Both the position numbers and the translations under genes were made by a program. A stretch of 64,000 bases of DNA from Saccharomyces uvarum (lineage: Eukaryota > Ascomycota > Saccharomycetes > Saccharomycetales > Saccharomycetaceae): positions 186,001 through 250,000 of the forward strand of contig OX365937.1 in the NCBI GenBank assembly GCA_947243795.1. Reading direction: 5' to 3'. Shown one piece after another: positions 40,701-51,376 of the stretch. The notes under the pieces are model-generated. The model was not told the origin of the DNA, did no database searches, and saw nothing but the letters and a program-made list of their open reading frames with translations. Numbering within the stretch: position 1 is the stretch's first letter; the number at the start of each line of letters is the position of its first letter.

Positions 40701-42198
40701 ATGGTCCAAAAAGAAAAATGGAATTGAGGATAAAGAAAGCAGAAAGGATGAAAAGGATGATAATGATTCCACGCATTCTGATGAAATATTCTATGATTCT
40801 GAAATGCAGGACAATGTAGAAAGAAAAATGACTTTTAGACCATCCCCAGAAGTTGTCTACCAGAATTTGGAAAAATTTTTTCCTAGGGCTAACCTCGATA
40901 AGCCAATAACTGAAGGAATTGCCTCCCCTACATCTCCAAAGTCTTTAGACAGTTTACTTTCTACAAAGAGCGTAACCTCACCCAGAACCGACCCGAGCAC
41001 ACCTTCCCGTCCCATACCTCCAGATATCCTAAACAATTCATATGAGCTAATCCAGGATAGTATTAGCAATAGAAATAAATCACTGAATCAAACTAAAACT
41101 CCTAAAAGGACAAAAACTATAAGAACAATTGCTCATGAAGCTAGCCTAGCGAGAAAAAAATCTGTTAAATTGAAAAGGCAGAATACTAAAATGTGGGGTA
41201 CAAGAATGGTTGAAGTGACCGAGAACCATATGGTATCAATTAATAAAGCAAAAAATTCAAAGGGTGAATATAAAGAGTTTGCTTGGATGAAAGGTGAGAT
41301 GATAGGGAAGGGCTCTTTCGGTGCTGTTTATTTATGTTTAAATGTTACTACAGGCGAAATGATGGCTGTTAAACAGGTTGAAGTCCCTAAATATAGCTCC
41401 CAAAACGAAGCTATATTAAGCACCGTAGAAGCACTAAGATCTGAAGTCTCCACTTTAAAAGATTTGGACCATTTGAATATTGTTCAATATCTAGGTTTTG
41501 AAAATAAGAACAGTATCTACAGTTTATTTTTAGAATATGTTGCAGGTGGGTCCGTAGGATCTTTAATTAGAATGTATGGAAGGTTTGATGAATCATTAAT
41601 CAAACATTTGACAACACAAGTATTGAGAGGTCTGGCATATCTACACTCTAAAGGTATTCTTCATAGAGACATGAAAGCGGATAATTTGCTCTTGGATCAA
41701 GATGGTATCTGTAAAATCAGTGATTTTGGTATCTCAAGAAAATCGAAGGATATATACTCTAATTCAGACATGACCATGCGAGGAACCGTCTTCTGGATGG
41801 CTCCAGAAATGGTTGATACAAAGCAAGGCTACAGTGCGAAAGTTGATATATGGTCTTTAGGATGCATAGTTTTAGAAATGTTTGCTGGTAAGCGTCCATG
41901 GTCCAACTTAGAAGTTGTTGCTGCAATGTTCAAAATTGGAAAGTCCAAATCTGCTCCGCCAATCCCAGAGGATACTTTACCATTAATAACACATATTGGA
42001 CGAAGCTTTTTAGATGCTTGTTTTGAGATTGATCCAGAGAAAAGGCCTACCGCGACTAAACTTCTGTCCCATCAATTCAGTGAAGTAGATGTAACATTTG
42101 ATTTTAAATCAACCACGCTAGCGAAGTTTATAAAGTCAAATGATAAGCTGAACTCTTCAAAATTGAGAATAACCTCTCAGGAAAATAAAACTGCATAG
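37744..42198 (+). CDS. BCK1: MAP kinase kinase kinase of the cell wall integrity pathway
   Basis: The ATG at 37744 gives 1484 residues (S. cerevisiae 1478); six further upstream codons are open only from a GTG. A SAM-like segment with PDEWTMNRVTSWFKFHDF lies at about 138-190. A long Ser/Thr/Pro/Lys-rich regulatory region follows, including a (Pro-Ser)n run encoded by CCATCA repeats (39172-39196). The kinase domain covers about 1180-1445: glycine loop GKGSFG from G1188, ATP lysine K1210, HRD at 1307-1309, DFG at 1327-1329, and GTVFWMAPE. Bck1 is activated by Pkc1 phosphorylation of the regulatory region, and phosphorylates Mkk1/Mkk2, which activate Slt2. The kinase domain is nearly unchanged, while the regulatory part diverges much more. 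Confidence 0.98.
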   Translation: MPFLRKIAGTAHTHSRSDSNTSIKFGHQPTNSLGSTKSIGKSPRVTSRKSIYSDIKNQYTIVAPNSNSQLYETTPATEKSFNWTMDDHISATTVETPTTVTSTLYKNENGLGSFSDSRKSSGGNSVNSLSFDKLILSWDPTDPDEWTMNRVTSWFKFHDFPESWITFFKKHQLFGHRFIKLLAYVNFAVYEKYLPQTKTASYTRFQQLLKKTMAKNVTNSHIRQKSASKLKGSRSSSESIKSKFKSSRSQEDISNSRSTSESALSPTKSGPSKTDERNFLHSAQTHQKTKSASALYRRSFISLRGSSSTNDSSVKSPTNIKLSIPARPHSIIEPDNTLTKSASPPASPSYPSIFRRHHKSSSSESSLLNSLFGTGIGEEPSTRPNSQGHSLSSENLAKAKTKHYETNVSSPLKQSSLPTSDDKGNLWNKFKRRSQIGAPSPITVPHAAPQATPSLKSSSSATTLTTQTTQTNELPVPSPSPSPSLIAKTVNENSEVISTENVYERPSTAAPSRLVCPDYYNSDEVISPPVNNHPYSVKNFLLEQKFYPMKKTEYGGSDNKYVLVTKDNLHFVPVNLQHVASLYSFKESALSKLGINHKSVTFHMTDFDCEIGAALPDDTLEFLKKSLFLNTSEKIYVKDQTKVQQKSKSTAHTSESHAALKSVKSKSSMRSGTSSLIASTDDVSIVTSSSDITSFDEHASGTGRRYPQTPSYYYDRVPNTSTNEELNYWNIKEVLSHEEVAPKMVYKTSPKLELSLPDKANKLNIPTPITENESKSSFQVLRKDEGTEIDFNHRRESPYTKPELAPKREAPKPPTNTSPQRSLSTSKQNNPMRLMRASTKISRSKRSKPLPPQLISSPIEASSSSPDSVTSSYTPASTHVLIPQPYKGANDTMRRLKTEQDSSSTSPSLKMKQKVNRSNSTVSTSNSIFYSPSPLLKRGNSKRVVSSTSAADIFEENDITFADAPPLSEDDDESDNNDSSSSDDIIWSKKKNGIEDKESRKDEKDDNDSTHSDEIFYDSEMQDNVERKMTFRPSPEVVYQNLEKFFPRANLDKPITEGIASPTSPKSLDSLLSTKSVTSPRTDPSTPSRPIPPDILNNSYELIQDSISNRNKSLNQTKTPKRTKTIRTIAHEASLARKKSVKLKRQNTKMWGTRMVEVTENHMVSINKAKNSKGEYKEFAWMKGEMIGKGSFGAVYLCLNVTTGEMMAVKQVEVPKYSSQNEAILSTVEALRSEVSTLKDLDHLNIVQYLGFENKNSIYSLFLEYVAGGSVGSLIRMYGRFDESLIKHLTTQVLRGLAYLHSKGILHRDMKADNLLLDQDGICKISDFGISRKSKDIYSNSDMTMRGTVFWMAPEMVDTKQGYSAKVDIWSLGCIVLEMFAGKRPWSNLEVVAAMFKIGKSKSAPPIPEDTLPLITHIGRSFLDACFEIDPEKRPTATKLLSHQFSEVDVTFDFKSTTLAKFIKSNDKLNSSKLRITSQENKTA

Positions 42199-42311
42199 CC
42201 AGAAGTATGAGCTATGATTAACAGGATTAGTACATACGTAGCACTACAAAAACCGAGTATAGATGAAGAAATAAAAATAAAACAAGAGTAATAAAATATC
42301 AGCATTTTTGA

Positions 42312-44939
42312 CTAGCATCTGTCAGGTGAAAAGTGATGCACAACAAGAGTATCAAAGCGATGATTCGATCCTTCAAATATGGCAGCCCTTACCTCCTCAC
42401 TAAAGGGCTCATTTTCATTGAAAAGGTCTTCCCCAATAATAAATGTAGTCTCTTCTATATCAGCTAAATCAGTCACGGATAAACCTATGTCAAGGACTGT
42501 CTCAATGAAAGACGACTTTTCAATCGTATCTCGACTACTCTTGGTTCCAAATGGAATTTCTGTAATCTGAACTGTAGATTCATTTAGCCACTCATGTCCG
42601 ACAAAAGTAGCCAACAAATCTCTTGTGAAATCAGTATTTTGACCGTTAATGAAAATACTACAGGTTGCGTTATCATTATTAAAGCCGTCTCTATAGCATA
42701 TCAATAAAAGTAGATATAATCCAAGATAATCTGATGATGTCAGATATGGTTTTGTAAGCAACAAACTAAACCGCTTTTTCTTGAAACGATCAGCGTTCAA
42801 TCTGCCATAAGTATTCGAGATTTGAATAGCAAAATTGGCTTTGAGTGTCTGGAAAATAGATTTAAAAAAGGCTGACGATAATTCATTCAAACCTAAAAGA
42901 TGAGAATAAATATGATCAAAGTTTGTATATTTTTCGTCAATAAGAACTGGGCTTCCTCTATACTCATACGAGGCCCCCTTCAAGGGCAATAAAACCAAAT
43001 CCGTAGGGTTCATTTTCATAGTCGCAATATTCGCTGCTTTTTCCCGTATAGTGGAGAATATCACTTCACTTGAAAATGGCATGTTGCTTAGGTGTGAGAA
43101 AATATCGAAAATTTGTAATAACGAATCTGTGTTCGCAGTAAAATGGGGATCGTCATTATATAAAGAAGATGATTGCAACAAATCAGTAGTCCGTTCAGTA
43201 AGCAATCGTAAGTGGATGGCTTTCAAGGCTGTGATCCCTTCAAATGCGCCTGACTTTTCATCTATAACGCTTAAATTTGTATCTATATCATCAATGCTCT
43301 TAGACCAAATGTGAACCATTTTTTTGATTTTGAATACGTTCGATTTTGATGTAGAATCAGTAGCAGTTGTAGTTCTGCTCAAGGAAGCCTCATTTTTCTG
43401 CCTGCTACTTCTGGATTTAGGGGAGGATCCTAAAGATAAGTAATTCAATAATTTCAAAGATGGAGAAATCGCTTCTGTAGTATTTATTACAGTGACCAAT
43501 TCACTAATACTATATTTGCTAACATCTTCCAGTGAATTCAAATGAGTGTTGAATTCAGATTTACCAACGATTTCAGAGTTAAGTCCATTTGTCGTTCCGT
43601 CACCTTCCTCAGATTTCGCCAAGGTTTTGCGAACTTCCTCTCGATACGAATCTGGATAAACAAGCAGCGTCAAAGGAGTTGTAACGAAAGTAGAAACCAA
43701 AGCCATTAGCACAAACATACCAAATACTTTTTTACTAATAATGCCTGCATTCAAACCAACAGTTAAGACAACAATTTCAACGATACCTTTGCAGGACATC
43801 AAAACACCAGCAGCAGTTGCTTCTCTCCAGAATAAGCCAGTAAGTTTAGCCATAAGGGTACCAGAAACTATTTTAGTGGATATTGCAATACCAATTGTTG
43901 CAAAAACATAAGCCCAGTCTCTACCTTTGTTTAGCAAAGTTAGATCAACGTTCAAACCGGCAACAGCAAAATAAATTGGAATGAAAACAATGTTCGGAAT
44001 ATCTTCCATTCTTTCTGTTAATTTGACAACATAATGATCATCTCGAGGCACAACCAGACCGGCAATGAAGGCACCGAAAATAGGATGAACTCCAATTATA
44101 TCTGTGAAATAAGCGGAAATAAACATGATGAATAGAATGCACATTGTCGCTAGCGGCGAAGGTTTACTTCTGTCTAATTCATGAGTTTTTATTAATATAC
44201 GTCTTAGCAAGTACTTTAAAGGAAAGAAGTATATTAAAAACCACGCAAATGTGATAAGCAAAATGTAAACTGTATTAACCGGACTCCCTTCTGAACTTGA
44301 AAGAATGATACTCAATGCTAGTAGAATCCAACCCACTATATCGTTAATTATACCTGCTGCAAGGACAACAATCCCTGCTCTATCCTTGATTAAACGCAAT
44401 TCGTTCAAAATACGACATAAAACGGGGAAAGCCGTAACAGAGATAGAGACGGCTATGAATACCATAAAAACTGAAAATTTAATATGCCTTGCGCCTTCTG
44501 TCTTGTTCGCATAAGCATTGTATAAAGGAATTGCTAATAAACAACCAAAACCGAATGGCACCGCCAAAGTAGTTAAACCAATCGCGAGTGCTTTCTTCAA
44601 GTGCTTTTTAATAAATGCAATATCCACTTCTAATCCCAAAAAGAACATGAACAATATTATACCCAAATTCGCGATTAAATTCAACCCCGGAATCGATGAT
44701 GCTGGGAATATTGTGTTTGTGTAGTTTGGAATTTGACCAAATACGGTAGGCCCCAAAATAACACCTGCTATGACTTCAGAGATAACTTTAGGTTGTCTCA
44801 TCATCGAAAAAGGGATGTGGACCAAATTGCACACTAATAATATAAGGCATGCTTGAAAGAGGAATAGCGTTAATGGTGAACTAGAGTTGTAGTGGAACGG
44901 GTTCACACCTGATAAAACGCCCCCAACAGTGTTTGCCAT
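42312..44939 (-). CDS. KHA1: Putative K+/H+ antiporter of the CPA2 family
   Basis: The 875-residue product (S. cerevisiae 873) has a membrane domain of about 12 helices (residues 20-430) of the Na+/H+ exchanger fold, with GVILGPTVFGQIPNY and HPIFGAFIAGLVVPRDD, where acidic residues take part in proton coupling. The C-terminal 440 residues are soluble and USP-like/regulatory, as in plant CHX proteins. In S. cerevisiae, Kha1 is intracellular (Golgi-like) and affects K+ and pH balance at high external pH. It ends 113 bp from the convergent BCK1 stop. Confidence 0.96.
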   Translation of the reverse strand: MANTVGGVLSGVNPFHYNSSSPLTLFLFQACLILLVCNLVHIPFSMMRQPKVISEVIAGVILGPTVFGQIPNYTNTIFPASSIPGLNLIANLGIILFMFFLGLEVDIAFIKKHLKKALAIGLTTLAVPFGFGCLLAIPLYNAYANKTEGARHIKFSVFMVFIAVSISVTAFPVLCRILNELRLIKDRAGIVVLAAGIINDIVGWILLALSIILSSSEGSPVNTVYILLITFAWFLIYFFPLKYLLRRILIKTHELDRSKPSPLATMCILFIMFISAYFTDIIGVHPIFGAFIAGLVVPRDDHYVVKLTERMEDIPNIVFIPIYFAVAGLNVDLTLLNKGRDWAYVFATIGIAISTKIVSGTLMAKLTGLFWREATAAGVLMSCKGIVEIVVLTVGLNAGIISKKVFGMFVLMALVSTFVTTPLTLLVYPDSYREEVRKTLAKSEEGDGTTNGLNSEIVGKSEFNTHLNSLEDVSKYSISELVTVINTTEAISPSLKLLNYLSLGSSPKSRSSRQKNEASLSRTTTATDSTSKSNVFKIKKMVHIWSKSIDDIDTNLSVIDEKSGAFEGITALKAIHLRLLTERTTDLLQSSSLYNDDPHFTANTDSLLQIFDIFSHLSNMPFSSEVIFSTIREKAANIATMKMNPTDLVLLPLKGASYEYRGSPVLIDEKYTNFDHIYSHLLGLNELSSAFFKSIFQTLKANFAIQISNTYGRLNADRFKKKRFSLLLTKPYLTSSDYLGLYLLLLICYRDGFNNDNATCSIFINGQNTDFTRDLLATFVGHEWLNESTVQITEIPFGTKSSRDTIEKSSFIETVLDIGLSVTDLADIEETTFIIGEDLFNENEPFSEEVRAAIFEGSNHRFDTLVVHHFSPDRC

Positions 44940-45177
44940 TTTATTTGATACGGTTGACTATGTTTCTATCTTTCAAATGGCTGTTGATGTTGTTTTTCAA
45001 AGTTGGTCGCTTTTTTTGATGTTCAGTTTTATATACACGATTACGGGTGTAAAACATCCTCATAGGATACAAACGTGCAGTCATTATTTATTGAAACGCT
45101 TGAGTATAATTATTTAAAGAATACATCTGTAGAAGCCTACAGTAAAATATAAAACAATGCAGAAACGCTAATAAAAC

Positions 45178-47202
45178 TCAAAGCGTCTTTCTATGATCAC
45201 CAAAATTGCCTCTCTTGGCAATGACCTTGTATAGCTCTTCGTCTTCAACCAGATTACCGACCAACTCTTCTATATTTTTAAATAGGGTCATAAAGGCAAA
45301 ATGGGGTTCATTCAATGGAAACTTGAGGGGTGTATCGGGCGATATCCAGAATTCTGGGCCCATTGTATACCCCTCGACATCCGGAGCGTTTCTCAAATGC
45401 AGTCGGCGAATGTACGACCAATCTGAAAAGGTAAGAGTGTAGTCTTTATTCACTAGGCATATCCGGTGTAATTTTTTAACAGCTTTAAGTAATATTTGTA
45501 ATTTCTTTAGGTTACAGGCTTCAGAGTCACCTAGTGCGTATTCTGCAGAAGAAACATACTCCAGAGGAAATATACACTCTGGACTAGATGATTTTGATAA
45601 AGTAGACAATGATTCCTGTGGAGTTGCCGGAGGGGATGTTACCCCAGTATCATTCCCTCCTGAAACGTCGTCGCCATCCTCTAAAGTGTCGCTGGATTGT
45701 GAGCTTGTCGGAGTCTCCCCCACGTCGTTCCCACTAGTATCAGATTCCTCGAAAATTTCACCCGTGTTCACCATAAAGGAAAGTGCTCTCTGGCGCCCAT
45801 TAAAAACGATGGACTTAATTTTATTATTGAAGGACTCACCAATCTTAATGTCCAGGGACGTGGAAATGTCAAACAACAAGTCACCCACTGTAGATAATAT
45901 AGCACCCATTAATGGCACGGCACCCAATGCCCAAACAACGAAAAAAGCACGACCTGCACCAGTCTTGGGAGCAAAATCGCCGTACCCGATGGTCAATAAG
46001 CATAAGAAACAAAAATATACACAATTAAAGTACGACCAATTCTCTGAAAATTTGAAGACGAGAGCTCCCAATAACCAAAAAACCATAAATATGGCTAGTG
46101 TCACAGACAATGAAAACCAATGTTGCTTCCTCGTGGCCGTTCTCCGAATACATTTCATCAAATTAAATGCTTCCCTTTCGGATGATATTTTGTTACCGTC
46201 CATATAGCGTTTCCAAGCTTTGGACCTCCCACTTTCAACTCTATGGAAAAAGAAAATGGGTCCAGAGGATTTCTGGATAATGGATCTTGTCATAAACACG
46301 ATTAACCCCATTATAACAACCCCGGATAATGAAAAGATTAAAACCATAATTTTGGCAGCCACCGAATTGGGTAAGATGTCACCTAATCCTATAGTTAATA
46401 ATGATACCGTACAGAAATAAAGGGCATTCCCATACGTGATGTGTAACAGAGCGCTAAACATACCTCCACCCCAAATCAACCATATAGACAGGAGCACAGT
46501 GAATGCCATAATACTTCTTTCGTTGGGTAAAAGATTGAATGTCGGAGGGTATTTTTGTAACTTGTAACCAATAAAATGTATCGCCAAAATGATGGTGCAT
46601 AAAAGATACAAACCAGAACTGTAACAGGCAAACCAGAATCCAATAGTCTTCATGTAATAACTGGGCATATAATTTGAGGAACACACAATAACATCTACCA
46701 AAAGCATACCACCAGCTAGTGTCCAACCTGTGATATTGATCATCTGGGATTTAAGATACGTCAGTTTCCTGCTAAAGTGCAGCATCAAAACAATATTAGA
46801 CGTGACCCCAAAGATTAAGGACAAAATATTGACAGCGAAGACACCGGGAGGATCAAAGACCATTTTCACCTGGTTCATTACAGTGTCCGTGTCACTGCTT
46901 TGCGGGTTTGTCACCACAGAGTTGCTCCTCACGGATCTCCATTTTTCCACCACGCAAGCTATCGAGATGGTGTTAGCCACCGGGCCCAGACACGCAACTA
47001 TAACGGGAAAATAGCACGAAACCACAAACCAAAAGACAAAGAAGCTTGACGAAGGGTCCGCGTTGATGATACTGACCCTTTCATTTCGAAATTGTAACGA
47101 CTCCTTTAGTTCCTCCGCCCCAATACGCTTGGCTTCTCTTATTGTGGCATCAGGGTGTGGTTCAGCAACTTGAGCCTGGCTCCCTTGATCCGGTCTCTCC
47201 AT
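45178..47202 (-). CDS. TOK1: Outward-rectifier K+ channel with two pore domains (TOK)
   Basis: The 674-residue product has the fungal 8-helix, two-pore layout. The first pore has TIGLGD near residue 268-273 and the second TIGYGD near 405-410, the K+ selectivity filters. The C-terminal cytoplasmic tail has an acidic, Ser-rich centre. Tok1 sits in the plasma membrane and passes K+ out on depolarisation. The S. cerevisiae protein is annotated with 691 residues. Here the first in-frame ATG matches its Met18, giving exactly 17 fewer residues. Upstream the frame stays open and still encodes a GYGN segment just before the Met, but has no ATG. An out-of-frame ATG lies seven bases before the chosen start. 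Confidence 0.94.
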   Translation of the reverse strand: MERPDQGSQAQVAEPHPDATIREAKRIGAEELKESLQFRNERVSIINADPSSSFFVFWFVVSCYFPVIVACLGPVANTISIACVVEKWRSVRSNSVVTNPQSSDTDTVMNQVKMVFDPPGVFAVNILSLIFGVTSNIVLMLHFSRKLTYLKSQMINITGWTLAGGMLLVDVIVCSSNYMPSYYMKTIGFWFACYSSGLYLLCTIILAIHFIGYKLQKYPPTFNLLPNERSIMAFTVLLSIWLIWGGGMFSALLHITYGNALYFCTVSLLTIGLGDILPNSVAAKIMVLIFSLSGVVIMGLIVFMTRSIIQKSSGPIFFFHRVESGRSKAWKRYMDGNKISSEREAFNLMKCIRRTATRKQHWFSLSVTLAIFMVFWLLGALVFKFSENWSYFNCVYFCFLCLLTIGYGDFAPKTGAGRAFFVVWALGAVPLMGAILSTVGDLLFDISTSLDIKIGESFNNKIKSIVFNGRQRALSFMVNTGEIFEESDTSGNDVGETPTSSQSSDTLEDGDDVSGGNDTGVTSPPATPQESLSTLSKSSSPECIFPLEYVSSAEYALGDSEACNLKKLQILLKAVKKLHRICLVNKDYTLTFSDWSYIRRLHLRNAPDVEGYTMGPEFWISPDTPLKFPLNEPHFAFMTLFKNIEELVGNLVEDEELYKVIAKRGNFGDHRKTL

Positions 47203-47854
47203 ATTACCATATCCCGGTGTCTCTTTGGTATCGATGTCCAGAAACTTTGCAAGCTTCCACAGATGGAGGGTGGTGAGAAGGTATATTTCTTGTTATATTA
47301 GCTAGAAAAGCCCGAAGAAGACTGCTCACGACCTACGAGATGCGGCTGTTTTGATGGAAAAATGAACACAAGCGTGGCGCTTTTTGCCATATTCAGTGCC
47401 TGGAAGAGCGGTGAGTCCTCAGTTGATAAACTATGATACAGATACTCCAAACCGCATTCAAGCCCTTGCACTGGATAGTGTATTAACATGTCGTATTGCG
47501 GTGGAGCTCAGTTCCCGTTACAGATTTATGGTAGCGCCGCTATAAACGCGTTAGGGTAACAAGACGCGAATGCGAAAAACTCCCAAAAAACCCAAAACAA
47601 AAGAAAAATGACAACATTTGGGATGATACAGATGAGGAAGACTCAAGCATAGAGGCCACTTAGCTATACCGAACCTGCTGCCCACACTCTTTTCCAGAGT
47701 GTGCACCATCTCTCAATCTTCAAAATAGAAAAGAAAATAATTTTAGATCGTTTACTGTCCCTTCCTGTTTTCATTTGCCATCCATAATTATACTCAGTTT
47801 GTTCGGGTATCACGCTAACTTGATCTCTCAGTTTCCAGTATCCAGGGGCAGCAA
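47203..47854 (+). promoter_or_regulatory. Divergent TOK1-SRS2 promoter with MCB elements
   Basis: ACGCGT at 47546-47551 is a perfect MluI cell-cycle box, and ACGCGA at 47564-47569 is a near match 18 bp away. They lie about 285-310 bp upstream of the SRS2 ATG. MBF binding there fits the known G1/S peak of SRS2 expression. The stretch has no supported gene. Confidence 0.7.
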
Positions 47855-50800
47855 ATGTCGTCAAATAATGATCTTTTGTTGCATATAATATCCCAGTTAA
47901 ACGCGCAACAGCAAGCGGCGGCTCTTTATGACCATACTAAAGGGCTGCAGGTCATAGCCGGCCCCGGTACGGGGAAGACTAAAGTTTTGACTTCGAGGGT
48001 GGCCTACTTGATTCTGCACCACCACATGCATCCTCGCGATATTATAGTGACTACGTTTACTAACAAAGCTGCTAACGAGATGAAAGAACGTCTGCAGGAA
48101 ATGCTACGCGGTACAGATGTCAATGTCTCAGAACTCCTGATTGGTACTTTCCACAGTATTTGTCTAAAGATACTATATAGATTTGGGCAGTTGGTAGACC
48201 TACAGAAGGACTGGAGGATCATTGATGAAAAGGAAATAGATATTATTTTGGATGACATGGTAGAAAAAGTTCCTGACCAAATAAGGGATTACGCCTCCTC
48301 AATTTCAAGGAAAGTCAATCTGTGTATGCCTAAGAAAAACGGTGATGAATGGAGCATCCATCCGAAGCAAATCAAGAAGCAGATATCGAGGCTCAAATCA
48401 AACGCGATTTTACCTGAAGAATACATTGTAGACTCGAACCATGACGCTGCATTGGCTTATTTTTATCAGATATATCAATCGGAGCTAAGCAAAAAGAATA
48501 CATTAGATTTTGATGATTTGTTGATGTACACTTTCCGTTTGTTAACTAGAGAGCGTGTTTTATCAAACGTAAAACATGTTTTAGTTGATGAATTTCAAGA
48601 CACTAATGGGATACAGTTAGACTTGATGTTTCTCTTTGCTAAGGGAAATCACCATCTCTCGAGAGGAATGACCATTGTGGGCGATCCCGACCAAAGTATA
48701 TATGCCTTTAGGAATGCCTTGGCCCACAATTTCTTGGAGATGGGTAGAAAATGCCCCATCGAATACTCTACTATTGTACTGGTGGAAAATTATCGTTCAT
48801 CGCAGAAAATTCTAAACACAAGTGAAATTTTGATAACGCAGCAGAACAAAGGCCGCCAGAATAGAGCTCCACTCCGTGCTCAGTTTGATCTAGATTTCCC
48901 GCCTGTTTATATGAATTTCCCTGCTTATTTTTTGGAGGCGCCTTCCTTAGTACGAGAATTATTATACTTGAAGGCTTTACCAAATTTGTTCACGTTTAAC
49001 GACTTTGCCATTTTAGTAAGGCAACGAAGGCAAATCAAAAGAATAGAAAATGTCCTAATAGAACATCGGATACCCTACAAGATCATAAGAGGCCACACCT
49101 TCTGGGATTCAAAGGAAACAAAAGCGATGTTGAACTTATTGAAATTGATATTTTCTCCAAATGATAAACATGCGATTCTGGCCTCACTTTTATACCCGGC
49201 AAGAGGTCTTGGTCCTGCTACTGGTGAGAAAATCAAGAACGCGCTAGATACACTTGCCACGGATGTATCATGTTTCCAAATCTTAAAAGACATAAGTAAT
49301 AATAAAATTACTTTGGATATACCGACAAAGGGCCGTTCTGTTGTAGCAGATTTCATTTCAATGATAGAAAATTGTCAATTGTTGCTAGACAGTACTCTAC
49401 TCGGAGATCTCACTGATCTATTTGATAAACTTTATGAGCTGTCCGGGCTGAAGTACGAATATTTATATAAGGATGGCAAGAAGAAAACTGAACAGCTGGA
49501 AAAATCTGAACCTAATTTATTAAACGTAAGGCATAAGAATATTGAACTTCTGAAGAACTATTTCTTAGCTCTTATTAATAAGTCGGAAGCTTCAGATAAA
49601 GAAAAAAGCGAGAGTCCCAATGCAAAAAGTGACAGTGAAAACCCAGTTGAGCACAAAGATATCACACCAAAGGAATATCTCCGCAATTTTTTTAATTCTT
49701 TGTCACTTCATTCGGATGCAGCTGAAGAAGAAGAATCGGAATCCAACAAAAGTGCAAGAATGAATCGTGAAAAAAACGGGTTCGTTACAATATCTACAAT
49801 CCATGGTGCCAAGGGTCTTGAATGGCCAGTAGTTTTCATTCCTGGCTGCGAAGAGGGGATTATTCCTTGTGTATTCAACGATGATAAAAAGGACGAATCA
49901 GAAGAGGACGAGGAAGATGAGTCAGATAATGGCAAAAAGGATACAAGCCCTAAAAAGAGTAAAATTTGTTCTGTGGAAGATTCTATAGATGAAGAGAGAA
50001 GAATGTTTTTTGTTGCACAAACCCGTGCTAAATATCTTCTCTATTTATCGAATACTACAACAGCGGAAGATGGTGATAGACCACGCATTGCGAGTCGATT
50101 CTTAACCACCGAATTGGTAAAAGCCATGTCGGATAGTCAAAAATTATTTGAGAGCACGAGTAATATCAAGAAGTTGTATTGTATTTTGAACAAAAAACCG
50201 CCTGCTCAGAGTGATAAACTCTTCTCCTTGGACCAATTGCAAAAAGATTATAACCGATTCATTGAGAACAGAAGAGAAAGAATGATTTGGCAGGGAATAC
50301 AAATGAATGACATCTACGGAATACAATTATCTAAAAACAAACTCTCAGGTAGTGTTAGTGATTTTACATCAGCTGCAGACCAATTACGACTTGAAATGAA
50401 TCATTCTATATCCCCGCAAAGGAAACATGCTCCGAGATCATTCCCACCTAAAGTCAATGGAAGTTACGCTCCTAAAAATATAGTTAGAAGTCCGGAAAAA
50501 AGATACGCTCCAGAAACTACATCCTACGGTTCTCCAGCAAAGAAAAAGGCGTTTGCGCCTCAGTACAATTCAACGAACAATGTACTGAATCGCCAAGTAT
50601 TTCATTCTGCAACTGGGAACAATGTTCCTTTTTTAAGAAGAGCAGATAGGTCAATCACTGATTTATCTCCAAGATCATCAACAAGGTCGTTGAGAGGCGC
50701 GTCCCCAGGTAGAACGAGTCATATATCAGACGATGTAGTCGGAGTGTCACCAACAAGGCCTTTGAAAAAAAAAACGCTTAATAACATTCATGTTCCAACT

Positions 50801-51376
50801 GCGGGCACGTTTAGAATAGAAGCTCAATCGAATTTCGATGCACAAGAACGCTCAAAATACTTTAGTCATTCACTAACGTCTAGTGAGTGTTCTAATCTTT
50901 CTAGCACGAGCGGTAACTCCGGTCGGTCCAATAACTTGATACAAAATATCAAAGACGAGTTGGATTTATCCGACGATGAATTATTGAATGATATATCAAT
51001 AGAAAGGAGAAGAGATCTTTTAACCTCAGGAACTAGAAAGAAAGTGAAATCAAGATCTCGAAATAGGCAGTCCAAAGTAGAGGGGGTAGGTGGGAGTGAA
51101 GAAGTCATAGATTTAAAGAGTGAGTTTGAAGAAGACGATAGTAGAAATACAACTGCAGCTGAGTTATTACATAATCCGGATGACACCAAAGTTGACAACC
51201 GTCCAATTATCTCGAACGCGAAGTTTTTGGCTGATGCAGCAATGAAAAAGACACAAAAAGCATCAAATAAGGTCAAGAATGAATCTGTATCAAGTCAAAT
51301 GGATATTTTCTCCCAACTAACGCGAGCGAAAAAGAAATCAAAATTAAACAATGGCGAGATTATAGTTATCGATTAG
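47855..51376 (+). CDS. SRS2: UvrD-family DNA helicase and anti-recombinase
   Basis: The 1173-residue product (S. cerevisiae 1174) has the superfamily 1A helicase core. The Q motif is near 16-20; Walker A is AGPGTGKT with K41; Walker B is DEFQDT with D245/E246. GDPDQSIYAF (motif III), VENYRSS (motif IV), TIHGAKGLEWP (motif V) and VAQTRAKYLLYL (motif VI) follow. The C-terminal third is disordered and binds Rad51. The last residues are EIIVID, the SUMO-interacting motif that recruits Srs2 to SUMO-PCNA, preceded by a PIP-like QMDIFSQL. Srs2 strips Rad51 from ssDNA and unwinds 3'-5'. Confidence 0.98.
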   Translation: MSSNNDLLLHIISQLNAQQQAAALYDHTKGLQVIAGPGTGKTKVLTSRVAYLILHHHMHPRDIIVTTFTNKAANEMKERLQEMLRGTDVNVSELLIGTFHSICLKILYRFGQLVDLQKDWRIIDEKEIDIILDDMVEKVPDQIRDYASSISRKVNLCMPKKNGDEWSIHPKQIKKQISRLKSNAILPEEYIVDSNHDAALAYFYQIYQSELSKKNTLDFDDLLMYTFRLLTRERVLSNVKHVLVDEFQDTNGIQLDLMFLFAKGNHHLSRGMTIVGDPDQSIYAFRNALAHNFLEMGRKCPIEYSTIVLVENYRSSQKILNTSEILITQQNKGRQNRAPLRAQFDLDFPPVYMNFPAYFLEAPSLVRELLYLKALPNLFTFNDFAILVRQRRQIKRIENVLIEHRIPYKIIRGHTFWDSKETKAMLNLLKLIFSPNDKHAILASLLYPARGLGPATGEKIKNALDTLATDVSCFQILKDISNNKITLDIPTKGRSVVADFISMIENCQLLLDSTLLGDLTDLFDKLYELSGLKYEYLYKDGKKKTEQLEKSEPNLLNVRHKNIELLKNYFLALINKSEASDKEKSESPNAKSDSENPVEHKDITPKEYLRNFFNSLSLHSDAAEEEESESNKSARMNREKNGFVTISTIHGAKGLEWPVVFIPGCEEGIIPCVFNDDKKDESEEDEEDESDNGKKDTSPKKSKICSVEDSIDEERRMFFVAQTRAKYLLYLSNTTTAEDGDRPRIASRFLTTELVKAMSDSQKLFESTSNIKKLYCILNKKPPAQSDKLFSLDQLQKDYNRFIENRRERMIWQGIQMNDIYGIQLSKNKLSGSVSDFTSAADQLRLEMNHSISPQRKHAPRSFPPKVNGSYAPKNIVRSPEKRYAPETTSYGSPAKKKAFAPQYNSTNNVLNRQVFHSATGNNVPFLRRADRSITDLSPRSSTRSLRGASPGRTSHISDDVVGVSPTRPLKKKTLNNIHVPTAGTFRIEAQSNFDAQERSKYFSHSLTSSECSNLSSTSGNSGRSNNLIQNIKDELDLSDDELLNDISIERRRDLLTSGTRKKVKSRSRNRQSKVEGVGGSEEVIDLKSEFEEDDSRNTTAAELLHNPDDTKVDNRPIISNAKFLADAAMKKTQKASNKVKNESVSSQMDIFSQLTRAKKKSKLNNGEIIVID

